In this document: positions 1-6,963 of the stretch, piece by piece
Numbering within the stretch: position 1 is the stretch's first letter
Layout: every line of letters begins with the position of its first letter
Assembly: GCF_001469215.1 (NCBI RefSeq)
Contig: NZ_LOFH01000017.1
Location: 1-36,144, forward strand
DNA from: Pseudoalteromonas sp. H105
GTDB lineage: Bacteria; Pseudomonadota; Gammaproteobacteria; Enterobacterales; Alteromonadaceae
Direction of reading: 5' to 3'
DNA length: 36,144 bases
The notes under the pieces: model-generated
What the model was told of the DNA's origin: nothing
Database searches by the model: none
What the model saw: the letters and a program-made list of their open reading frames with translations, nothing else
Translations under genes and position numbers: made by a program

Positions 1-494
<494 letters not shown>

Positions 495-626
495 TACAAC
501 GCCAAACGCGTTTTATGTGACTGTTTAAGCGCAGAAGTTAATAGACTAAAGTAGATTACAGAAAACTTTATTATCAGATATTCCAAATTTTAGTTAGTGC
601 GTAGCAATACGGACTGACACCAAATT
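495..626 (+). other. 23S-5S internal transcribed spacer
   Basis: About 130 bases separate the 23S 3' end from the 5S gene. The stretch is AT-rich and holds no tRNA cloverleaf. It belongs to the rRNA precursor and probably carries processing sites, but no specific site could be assigned by eye. Confidence 0.75.
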
Positions 627-744
627 TGCTTGGTGACAACAGCGTTTTGGACCCACCTGACCCCATGCCGAACTCAGTAGTGAAACGAAACAGCGCCGAT
701 GATAGTGTAGCATTTGTTATGTGAAAGTAGGTCATCGCCAGGCT
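627..744 (+). rRNA. rrf: 5S ribosomal RNA
   Basis: The gene is about 118 bases, close to the usual 120. It contains the conserved block GACCCACCTGACCCCATGCC (649-668) followed by GAACTCAGTAGTGAAAC and CAGCGCCGATGATAGTGTAG. The 5' end (GCTTGGTGA) pairs with the 3' end (TCGCCAGGC) through helix I with G-U wobbles. Helix IV differs from the common GGGG/CCCC form (TAGC ATTT GTTA) but still pairs. It is directly followed by a Rho-independent terminator. It appears to be the only intact 5S copy of this operon in the window, since three degenerate 5S-like copies follow. Confidence 0.93.
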
Positions 745-755
745 CCAAATAAGAG

Positions 756-786
756 AAACCCGTTACAGCGATGTGACGGGTTTTTT
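756..786 (+). terminator. rrn operon Rho-independent terminator, copy 1
   Basis: AAACCCGTTACA and TGTGACGGGTTT form a 12-bp stem with one G-U pair around a GCGA loop, followed by a T run. It lies a dozen bases after the 5S 3' end, the expected place for the end of the rRNA transcript. Confidence 0.9.
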
Positions 787-788
787 GT

Positions 789-945
789 TGTCTGGGATAA
801 AGAGAATACATCAGGCCACGCCCTCTTGCTGTACTCAGGAGTGAAACGACACAGCGTGAAGGCCAACGATGGTATAGCATTTATTATGTGACTCTTTACT
901 GCTGTAGGCACGCGGTCATCCTACTGCGTAGCGCACCATGGCTCC
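789..945 (+). pseudogene. Degenerate 5S rRNA copy 1
   Basis: Starting just after the first terminator's T run, TGTCTGGGATAAAGAG resembles a 5S 5' end. Forty-odd bases later comes ACTCAGGAGTGAAACGACACAGCG, matching the 5S core ACTCAGTAGTGAAACGAAACAGCG, then CAACGATGGTATAGCATTTATTATGTGA matching the helix IV region. The 3' part is interrupted by roughly 30 extra bases (about 892-938) before it rejoins the 5S tail GGCTCC and the terminator. The conserved CCCACCTGA segment is lost, so a working 5S rRNA is unlikely. Confidence 0.7.
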
Positions 946-954
946 AAATAAGAG

Positions 955-985
955 AAACCCGTTACAGCGATGTGACGGGTTTTTT
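955..985 (+). terminator. rrn-type Rho-independent terminator, copy 2
   Basis: The hairpin and T run are identical to copy 1 (AAACCCGTTACA/TGTGACGGGTTT), exactly 199 bases downstream of it. The flanking bases from GGCTCC to CCACGCCCTC are also identical between the two copies. Confidence 0.85.
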
Positions 986-987
986 GT

Positions 988-1144
988 TGTCTGGGATAAA
1001 GAGAATACATCAGGCCACGCCCTCATGTTGTACTCATTATTGAAGTGAAACGGCGTAAAGGCCAACGTTGGTGTAGCATTTATTATGTGACTCTTTACTG
1101 CTGTAGGCACGCGGTCATCCTACTGCGTAGCGCACCATGGCTCC
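988..1144 (+). pseudogene. Degenerate 5S rRNA copy 2
   Basis: This is a second 5S-like remnant starting TGTCTGGGATAAAG after terminator copy 2. The core is further decayed (TTGAAGTGAAACGGCG), followed by GTTGGTGTAGCATTTATTATG. The 3' third, including the inserted bases, is identical to degenerate copy 1, which points to tandem duplication of a 199-bp unit after the insertion occurred. Confidence 0.68.
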
Positions 1145-1153
1145 AAATAAGAG

Positions 1154-1184
1154 AAACCCGTTACAGCAATGTAGCGGGTTTTTT
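1154..1184 (+). terminator. rrn-type Rho-independent terminator, copy 3
   Basis: AAACCCGTTAC pairs with GTAGCGGGTTT and a T run follows. Compared with copies 1 and 2 the right arm has GA changed to AG, which moves the single G-U pair by one position but keeps the stem. It lies 199 bases after copy 2. Confidence 0.8.
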
Positions 1185-1186
1185 GT

Positions 1187-1290
1187 TGTCTGGGATAAAG
1201 CAAATATATCAGGCCAAAACCCCATGTTGCATTCAAAAATGAAACAGCGCGTAGAAGTACCCGAACTAGCCTTTATGCTAACCAGTGCCA
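1187..1290 (+). pseudogene. Degenerate 5S rRNA copy 3 (most decayed)
   Basis: After terminator copy 3 the sequence again begins TGTCTGGGATAAAG and continues with ACCCCATGTTGCATTC and ATGAAACAGCG, resembling the 5S block CCCCATGCCGAACTC...GTGAAACGAAACAGCG. The similarity fades after about 1250 and no fourth terminator is visible. The rest of the gap to 1417 shows no other feature except the leader of the next gene. Confidence 0.5.
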
Positions 1291-1417
1291 TAGTTACATT
1301 TAAAGACGTAGTGCTAGATTTTGTCCCTTAATATTATCTTGTTGCAATTTCATTGTTGGTTTAATAACTGAGCTGTGTAAAACTAGTTAAGTTAATTTAG
1401 TAAATCAGGTGACATGA

Positions 1418-2347
1418 ATGTCGGATATAAAAGCTTGGAAACTTATCAGCTTGTTTTGTTTGATAAGCTTGCTTATGGGCTGTCAGTCTAAAGAAGAGCA
1501 GTTGCAACAAACAATTCAACAATCTATAACCAAAGCAGAAGTCGAATTAGAGGGGCTTGGTAAAGCCTTGGATAATGGGTCTATTCGTAACGCTGTATTG
1601 TTAACTGAATATGCGCGAATACTCAGTAATGAAAAACCTCAACTTTCGCAAATAGCATCTGTAATGGCTCAAGATGCAACGCGTAACGGTGCGCTTTATT
1701 CTAGTTTGCAACAGCGGTTGACTGATATAAAAGGCACACACCTTATTCCTCCTTACGAAGACACATTGCGTAATCTAGACTTATTGAGAGATGCTGCAAA
1801 GCCTACTTTGTTTGCAGATGCACTCACTGATCCCATCAATATGCTCGCTGATATGTCTGATAACAGCTTGGCACGTGTTGGCGCTATAAGCCAACAGGCT
1901 GAAGGTGTGGGAGAAGGGAACCAGCTTGTTGGCAATCCCAATTACGGGAATTGGCAAACAAACAGTAGTGGGATTAGTTTTTGGCAGTGGTATGGCATGT
2001 ATCGTATTCTAGGCGATGTATTTGACCGTGTTGAATATGGTAGCTGGAGTAAACGACGGAAATACAGTTATTATAATGATTATGGTCGTGCTCGTTACAC
2101 CAGCCCCAAGCAAATGAAAGCACAAACAGCTGTAGAAACTAGAACTCGACAATCCTACCAGCGACAAGGCAAACAATTTACAAGTCCTTATGCGAGTAAA
2201 AAAACGGGTGCGTCAGGTCTGAGTCGCAGTAGTTATACCCCGCCTAAATCCAAAAGCAGTTATTCTAAGAGTAGTTACAGTAAAAGTGCAGGGTCAGTAA
2301 GAAATAGTAATAGTCGAACTTCTCGTGGCGTTAGTCGTGGTAAATAA
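1418..2347 (+). CDS. Lipoprotein with Ser/Tyr/Lys-rich C-terminus, first gene of the PspA-polyamine cluster
   Basis: The 309-aa product begins with a lipoprotein signal peptide ending in the lipobox LMGC (Cys22), so the mature protein is probably anchored to the inner or outer membrane. Residues 30-150 look helical. A Trp/Tyr-rich segment follows (FWQWYGMYRILGDVF, then a Tyr/Arg-rich stretch). The last 90 residues are basic low-complexity sequence rich in Ser, Tyr, Lys and Arg with YSKSSYSKS repeats. An AGG 8 bases before the ATG supports this start. I do not recognise the family. The position resembles that of the E. coli YjfM lipoprotein in the yjf operon, but I cannot claim homology. It lies 38 bases before the DUF350 gene and is probably co-transcribed with it. 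Confidence 0.85.
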   Translation: MSDIKAWKLISLFCLISLLMGCQSKEEQLQQTIQQSITKAEVELEGLGKALDNGSIRNAVLLTEYARILSNEKPQLSQIASVMAQDATRNGALYSSLQQRLTDIKGTHLIPPYEDTLRNLDLLRDAAKPTLFADALTDPINMLADMSDNSLARVGAISQQAEGVGEGNQLVGNPNYGNWQTNSSGISFWQWYGMYRILGDVFDRVEYGSWSKRRKYSYYNDYGRARYTSPKQMKAQTAVETRTRQSYQRQGKQFTSPYASKKTGASGLSRSSYTPPKSKSSYSKSSYSKSAGSVRNSNSRTSRGVSRGK

Positions 2348-2385
2348 GCTTTTAGGTAAAGAATTAGTGTTGGAGTCAAAAGAAA

Positions 2386-3285
2386 ATGTATGAATTTAAT
2401 GGAATAACGATGTGGTCGCTACAAGCGATAGCTATCGATTTTGTGATTATTATCGCTTTATTTGTCAGCCTCAAGTTTATTAAAGGCTGGGTTTCTAATT
2501 TACATGCAAACGATGAAATTACAGAGCGTGATAATTTTGCGTTCGGTATTAGTTTTGCCGCGGGGTTAGTCGCTTTAGCGATTGTTTTAACCGGTGTAAG
2601 CAGTGGAGCATTTGCTGCAACTTTGCAACAAGAAGCGCTTCAAATGACAGCCTATGGCCTGCTTGCTATTGTACTCATTAAGTTAGGTCACTTCTTTCAA
2701 GATAAAGTGGCGCTGCGAAAAGTAAGCCTGCATGACGAAATAGTAAAAGGAAATGCGACCGCGGCGATCATTGATTTTGGTCACGTTGTCAGTGTTGCGA
2801 TTGTGATTCGTTCAGCCTTGTTTTGGGTTGCAACAGAGGGTTGGTATGGGCTGCCTATTGTGGTAGCGGCTTTTGTTATAGGTAGTATAGCGTTGTTATT
2901 GATCAGCCAATATCGTGTGCAATTATTCAAGCGTACTAACCGAAGTGGTGATTGCCTACAGCAGGCCATCATTGATGGCAACCTAGCAGTGGGTATACGC
3001 TACGCAGGTTTCCTAATTGGTAGCTCGCTTGCTATAACAGCAGCCTCAGGTATTGCGCCTTATGTAGCAGAAAATATCAATGCAAGTCTTGTCTATTGGG
3101 CTCTCAGTGCGCTGGTATGTGTGATTGTATTTATAGTGTTACACCTTATTACAATAAAAATAATTCTTTCAGGGTGTGATATTTCAGATGAGGTAAACCG
3201 CCAAAAGAATGTGGGTGTAGCAACTATTTCAGCCGCAATATCATTTGCCGTTGGTATCACTATGGCTACACTATTAGGCGCATAA
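2386..3285 (+). CDS. DUF350 family membrane protein (YjfL-like, two DUF350 domains)
   Basis: This 299-aa, very hydrophobic protein has about eight membrane segments. It carries four copies of a short motif of the type N-x-A/T-x-(A/G)-I just before a hydrophobic helix: near residues 50 (RDNFAFGISFA), 122 (KGNATAAIIDF), 202 (DGNLAVGIRYA) and 275 (QKNVGVATISA). E. coli YjfL is half this size with two such motifs, so this protein is best read as two fused DUF350 domains. The biochemical function of DUF350 is unknown; it recurs beside spermidine synthase-like and PspA genes. Only three bases separate it from the next gene, indicating translational coupling. Confidence 0.9.
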   Translation: MYEFNGITMWSLQAIAIDFVIIIALFVSLKFIKGWVSNLHANDEITERDNFAFGISFAAGLVALAIVLTGVSSGAFAATLQQEALQMTAYGLLAIVLIKLGHFFQDKVALRKVSLHDEIVKGNATAAIIDFGHVVSVAIVIRSALFWVATEGWYGLPIVVAAFVIGSIALLLISQYRVQLFKRTNRSGDCLQQAIIDGNLAVGIRYAGFLIGSSLAITAASGIAPYVAENINASLVYWALSALVCVIVFIVLHLITIKIILSGCDISDEVNRQKNVGVATISAAISFAVGITMATLLGA

Positions 3286-3288
3286 GGT

Positions 3289-5010
3289 TTGTCAAATACT
3301 ACAACTGCCCCAAGTAAGCATGCCTTACTTGGGCATGATTTTTTATTAATTACTGTTATGGCTGTGCTTGCTGGGTGTGGCCTTATTTATGAATACTTAT
3401 TATCGCATTATGCAGGGCGTGTTTTAGGCTCTGTTGAAAGTGCGATTTATGCCATGATCGGCACAATGATTGTTGCAATGGGGATCGGCGCGTTTCTGGC
3501 TCGTTGGTTTAAAGATGCCTTTACCGCTTTTGCATGGCTAGAGAGTATTATTGCTTTAGTGGGGATGGGGTGCATTTTAGCGATCGCGAGTGTGATTGCT
3601 GTCAGTTATTCATTGCCCCATATTTTTTCACAGATTTTTAACTTACCCGCCGATACCGTACTCAACGGCTACGTGTTTCAAAAGCTACAAGAATGGTCAC
3701 GCTTCCTTCCTTATGTGTTTGGTTTATTACTTGGTTTGCTCATAGGTATGGAGATACCACTTATCGCCCGAATACGTCAGCAAGTGTACGGACGATTTTT
3801 AGAAAATAATGCAGGCACAATATATGGGGCGGATTATATTGGTGCGGGTATCGGCGCTGCAATTTGGGTGAGCATAATGCTCTCTATGCCCATTATGCAA
3901 GCGGCTGCTTGGACTGCTTTATTTAACATTGTGGCAGGCTTAGCTTTCTTGTGGCGTTACCACAGCTATGTACGCTTTGCTAAATTGCTTCTTGCATGTC
4001 ACGTTGGTTTACTCGTCTTATTTGGTTTTATTTTAGTGTTTGGCAGTAGCTGGATGAAAGATTTAAGTAATGTGCTTTATAAAGATAAAGTCATCTACTC
4101 AGAAGCAACAAAATACCAACACCTTGTTTTAACTGAAAGACTTAGCCGTAATCAACCAGATCCTATTACTGATTTATATCTAAATGGGCGTTTACAATTC
4201 TCAAGTATTGATGAGCAAATTTACCACTCAATGCTCGTCTATCCTGCGTTGTTAGCTTCAAATCGTCACGATGACGTTTTAATCGTGGGTGGTGGTGATG
4301 GGCTTGCTATGCGCGATGTTTTGAAGTGGCCAGTGAAAGCGGTCACGTTAATCGACTTGGATGGCCAGTTACTTAACTTATTTGGTCATAAAAGTGATGA
4401 GTTTAACGCGCCAGTTGAAATCGTTAACAGGTTAACTAAACTCAATGCAAATGCGATGGATGACCCAAGGGCTAACGTGATTGTTGGCGATGCATTTATA
4501 GAAGTAGAGCGATTACTTGATCAAGGTAAGCGGTTCGATACTATTATTATTGACTTACCCGACCCAAACCACCCTGACTTGAATAAAATGTACAGCGATT
4601 ATTTCTATAACCATATTCGCCAATTGCTTGCTCCTGATGGGGCGATGGCAGTGCAATCAACATCACCTTATCATGCAAAAAAAGCATTTTTGAGTATAGG
4701 GAAAACGGTCAAAGCGGCTGGGTTTAAACATGTCGAGCAGTATCAGCAAAATATCCCCTCATTTGGGCAATGGGGATGGACTATTGCGACGACTCGTGGG
4801 CAATCAGCCAGTGAACGAATCAATGATGTTGTTAAATTATCTGTGGCTTCTCGATGGGTTAGTCAAAAATATTTATTAGCCTCATTTGTATTTCCAAATC
4901 ATTACTTTGAACAAATAAAGGATATTGAAGTCAATAGATTAGGCTCAGGTACCTTGTATGATTATTATCGCAGTGCATGGCAAATGGAAAGTGAACTGTA
5001 TAAAAATTGA
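3289..5010 (+). CDS. Membrane-anchored spermidine synthase-like protein (polyamine aminopropyltransferase fold)
   Basis: The 573-aa protein has about seven membrane segments in residues 15-260 and then a cytoplasmic spermidine synthase-type Rossmann domain. The decarboxylated-SAM/SAM-binding loop reads VGGGDGLA (residues 333-340) and the acidic catalytic-region motif appears as IIDLPDP (D422, D425). Soluble SpeE transfers an aminopropyl group from decarboxylated SAM to putrescine; whether this membrane form does so is not shown. The start is TTG at 3289, three bases after the DUF350 stop codon. The next in-frame ATG (residue 24) would cut the first membrane helix, so TTG is preferred. Adjacency to DUF350 and PspA genes is a recurrent pattern in bacteria. 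Confidence 0.88.
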   Translation: MSNTTTAPSKHALLGHDFLLITVMAVLAGCGLIYEYLLSHYAGRVLGSVESAIYAMIGTMIVAMGIGAFLARWFKDAFTAFAWLESIIALVGMGCILAIASVIAVSYSLPHIFSQIFNLPADTVLNGYVFQKLQEWSRFLPYVFGLLLGLLIGMEIPLIARIRQQVYGRFLENNAGTIYGADYIGAGIGAAIWVSIMLSMPIMQAAAWTALFNIVAGLAFLWRYHSYVRFAKLLLACHVGLLVLFGFILVFGSSWMKDLSNVLYKDKVIYSEATKYQHLVLTERLSRNQPDPITDLYLNGRLQFSSIDEQIYHSMLVYPALLASNRHDDVLIVGGGDGLAMRDVLKWPVKAVTLIDLDGQLLNLFGHKSDEFNAPVEIVNRLTKLNANAMDDPRANVIVGDAFIEVERLLDQGKRFDTIIIDLPDPNHPDLNKMYSDYFYNHIRQLLAPDGAMAVQSTSPYHAKKAFLSIGKTVKAAGFKHVEQYQQNIPSFGQWGWTIATTRGQSASERINDVVKLSVASRWVSQKYLLASFVFPNHYFEQIKDIEVNRLGSGTLYDYYRSAWQMESELYKN

Positions 5011-5019
5011 TAAATAGAG

Positions 5020-5068
5020 TTGACATAATATGTCGCTCATGCGAATCTTAACTCAGACATAATATGTC
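5020..5068 (+). promoter_or_regulatory. Twin 13-bp palindromic operator upstream of the yjfI/pspA genes
   Basis: The palindrome GACATAATATGTC (6-bp arms, one central base) occurs at 5022-5034 and again, identically, at 5056-5068, 34 bases apart. The first copy overlaps a perfect -35 hexamer TTGACA (5020-5025). The best -10 candidate at 17-bp spacing is weak (GAATCT, preceded by TGC). Two identical operators around a promoter suggest a dimeric repressor or activator acting on the yjfI-pspA-yjfK segment. No sigma-54 -24/-12 element of classical psp promoters is visible. Confidence 0.65.
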
Positions 5069-5089
5069 AAATAACAAAAAGGCAGAGAC

Positions 5090-5503
5090 ATGGAATTAAA
5101 CGAACTTTCAATAAAATTAGCTTCTTTTGAAACTGAAGGCGCTAACTTTGAATCTTTCTTGATAGCCAATCCAGGCGAGCAAGATGTGTTACAAGTCATT
5201 GTTGATGGAAATGATGAACTTCCAATTTTTGTTACGCAAACACAAGAGCAACTATTGTGCATTAGCTACTTGTTTGCAGATGACGAAGTAAAACCCGATT
5301 TACGTCACGAATTAAACGAAACGTTATTGCGCTTGAATGTGCCAATTCCTTTAAGTGCATTCGCCAAAATTGATGATAAATATGCAATTTTTGGTGCGCT
5401 TTCAGTGAACTCATCGTTTGATGATATCACCCATGAGTTAGTGACGTTAGCCGATAACGCAATTGATGCCCTAGAAGCTGTGACCCTGTACTTGAATGAT
5501 TAA
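5090..5503 (+). CDS. YjfI family protein (DUF2170)
   Basis: This 137-aa soluble acidic protein has no signal peptide or membrane segment and matches the YjfI/DUF2170 family in length, character and position: the gene precedes a PspA-family gene as yjfI precedes yjfJ in E. coli. Recognisable stretches are the middle LPIFVTQTQEQLLCISYLF and the C-terminal FGALSVNSSFDDITHELVTLADNAIDAL. The function is unknown; co-occurrence with PspA suggests a partner or regulator. AAGGCAGAG just upstream supports the ATG. It is 58 bases before the PspA gene. Confidence 0.85.
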   Translation: MELNELSIKLASFETEGANFESFLIANPGEQDVLQVIVDGNDELPIFVTQTQEQLLCISYLFADDEVKPDLRHELNETLLRLNVPIPLSAFAKIDDKYAIFGALSVNSSFDDITHELVTLADNAIDALEAVTLYLND

Positions 5504-5561
5504 TATCTTATTTATCAGTGCAATTAGATAACAGCAAGTTCTATTAAGTGGAGTTAAGATT

Positions 5562-6254
5562 ATGAGTATATTAAAAAAATTATTTACAGCAGTTCGTGGC
5601 GGTGCACGTGAAGCCGGTGAAGCAATCGTTGATGCAAATGGTATCCGTATTTTTGAGCAAGAAATTGCAGATGCGCAAAATGCATTACAGCGTGCAAAGA
5701 AAAGCCTAACAGAAGTCATGGCAAAGGAAATGCAAACAAAGCGTGCATTGAGCGCACTTGATGCCTCAATCTCTGAGCATGAAGCGTATGCTGGTCAAGC
5801 TCTTGAAAAAGGTAACGAGGCTTTAGCACTCGAAATTGCTGAGAAAATTGGTGATTTTGAAAATGAAAAAGCAGAGCATGAACAAGTGTTGGCCGGTTTT
5901 AGTAATCACATCGTAACTTTAAAGCAGCAAGTAAAAGATGCTGAAAAGTCGATTAAAGAAAATCAACGTCAGCTAACAATGGTGAAAACCACTGAAAGCG
6001 TTCAACAAGCAACGATGGCAGTAAACAGCACGCTGAATACGAATAGCTCATCGATGACGAATGCGCGTCAGTCATTAGAGCGTATTAAGCAACGCCAGCA
6101 AGATCGTAGCGACCAACTTGGTGCTGCAAAAGAGCTAGAGGCAGAAACAAGTGGTGGCGATTTGAAAGCTAAAATGGCTGAAGCCGGCATCGGTGATACC
6201 AGCCCAAAAAGTGCTGATATTTTAGCGCGTATTAAAGCTAAGCAAAACGGCTAA
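5562..6254 (+). CDS. PspA/IM30 family protein (YjfJ-like)
   Basis: The 230-aa protein is almost entirely helical coiled coil with no membrane segment, as expected for PspA/Vipp1/YjfJ, which are ESCRT-III-like membrane-remodelling and membrane-protecting proteins. The N-terminus MSILKKLFTAVRGGAREAGE fits the amphipathic membrane-binding helix, followed by IFEQEIADAQNALQRAKKSL and long Glu/Lys/Gln-rich helices to about residue 185. The C-terminal tail (AKMAEAGIGDTSPKSADILARIKAKQNG) resembles the YjfJ branch more than classical PspA. GGAG 8-10 bases upstream is a good ribosome site. The genes for classical PspBC and PspF are absent nearby, so regulation is probably different from the sigma-54 psp system. 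Confidence 0.92.
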   Translation: MSILKKLFTAVRGGAREAGEAIVDANGIRIFEQEIADAQNALQRAKKSLTEVMAKEMQTKRALSALDASISEHEAYAGQALEKGNEALALEIAEKIGDFENEKAEHEQVLAGFSNHIVTLKQQVKDAEKSIKENQRQLTMVKTTESVQQATMAVNSTLNTNSSSMTNARQSLERIKQRQQDRSDQLGAAKELEAETSGGDLKAKMAEAGIGDTSPKSADILARIKAKQNG

Positions 6255-6272
6255 CCCTTATTCAAACTTTTT

Positions 6273-6308
6273 AAAAAGGTAACGTTGCATTTGCTCGTTA
6301 CCTTTTTT
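6273..6308 (+). terminator. Hairpin terminator/attenuator between the pspA-like and DUF2491 genes
   Basis: AAAAAGGTAACG (6273-6284) pairs perfectly with CGTTACCTTTTT around an 11-base loop and ends in a T run. It sits inside an otherwise collinear gene set, so it may lower expression of the downstream YjfK-like gene relative to PspA and not end the operon completely. Confidence 0.75.
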
Positions 6309-6324
6309 GCTTAAGAGGCATTCT

Positions 6325-6963
6325 ATGTTTAATTTTTTTAAATCTAAAAAAGCCCCAGAACGTCAATTAACTCATGCTAGCGATCTAAAAAAAGGCGATA
6401 TGCTAAGTATTATCGACTCATTTGCTTACCCTACCTGGTTGAAAGGGCAGACTGTACGTGTGATTGATGTGCAGACTTACCAATATCAGCACAGTAGCGA
6501 TACAGAGTTTGTATTAGAGACCAATAGTGGGCAGGTTGTCTTTTTACAGATAGAGCAAGAAGATGGCGAGCAGTGGGCTAATTTTTCGATAAAAATCCAG
6601 CGTGATGACGTTGACTCTATATTTACACTTGATGAGTTTGCACGTATTTTTGATGAAGAGGAGTTAACCTTTATTGAGGTTAAAAATGCCCCTGAAAAGT
6701 TTATGCAGTTTTTAGGTAAAACGTACCAACAAAGTGAATCTCCTTTTGTGTGTTACTTCCATAAGCAAGATTATCGCACTCAATCTTTACCTCGTTATGA
6801 GCAAGAGGGTGGAGAGCCTTGTGAAATGATATGCTTGGCGTCAGATGATGAAAGTCATAGTCTTAATATTGAAATCTGGGATGGAGGGGAAACTGAAGTA
6901 TCACTTACATTAACGCGGCCCATTTCTGATATCGTAGATTTATTTCCAGGGGATACACAGTGA
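6325..6963 (+). CDS. YjfK family protein (DUF2491)
   Basis: The ATG at 6325 is chosen because AAGAGG lies 6 bases upstream; an upstream in-frame TTG would start inside the hairpin's T run. The resulting 212-aa protein (MFNFFKSKKAPERQ...) matches DUF2491/YjfK in size and in its order after a PspA gene. Features include DMLSIIDSFAYPTWLKGQTV, a central acidic beta-rich region and the C-terminal EIWDGGETEVSLTLTRPISDIVDLFPG. It has no signal peptide or membrane segment. The function is unknown; the family is tied to PspA and DUF350 genes by neighbourhood. Its stop overlaps the next start (GTGA). Confidence 0.85.
   Translation: MFNFFKSKKAPERQLTHASDLKKGDMLSIIDSFAYPTWLKGQTVRVIDVQTYQYQHSSDTEFVLETNSGQVVFLQIEQEDGEQWANFSIKIQRDDVDSIFTLDEFARIFDEEELTFIEVKNAPEKFMQFLGKTYQQSESPFVCYFHKQDYRTQSLPRYEQEGGEPCEMICLASDDESHSLNIEIWDGGETEVSLTLTRPISDIVDLFPGDTQ

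Larger units (their letters stand above)
741..1223 (+). repeat. 199-bp tandem repeat array of 5S tail plus terminator
   Basis: The block GGCTCCAAATAAGAGAAACC with the following hairpin and the AGGCCA-ending leader occurs at 741, 940 and 1139, giving an exact 199-bp period. Units 1 and 2 are identical over about 85 bases; unit 3 has scattered changes. The array consists of 5S-terminator units and not of a mobile element or CRISPR. Confidence 0.88.

Noticed and set aside
741..1223. Regularly spaced repeats as a possible CRISPR array
   Set aside because: The unit is 199 bp and contains a terminator and 5S-like sequence; there are no short repeats with unique spacers and no cas genes.
674..1331. 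Several 60-70 aa ORFs on both strands
   Set aside because: They run across the 5S gene, terminators and the 199-bp repeats; their similar proteins simply reflect the repeated DNA.
1411..1422. GACATGAATGTC near the first lipoprotein start as a third copy of the cluster operator
   Set aside because: The half sites GACAT/ATGTC match, but the spacer is 2 bases and not 3 and it overlaps the start codon; this may be chance.
5504..5561. Sigma-54 promoter before the PspA-like gene
   Set aside because: No GG-N10-GC element is present, and no PspF gene is nearby.
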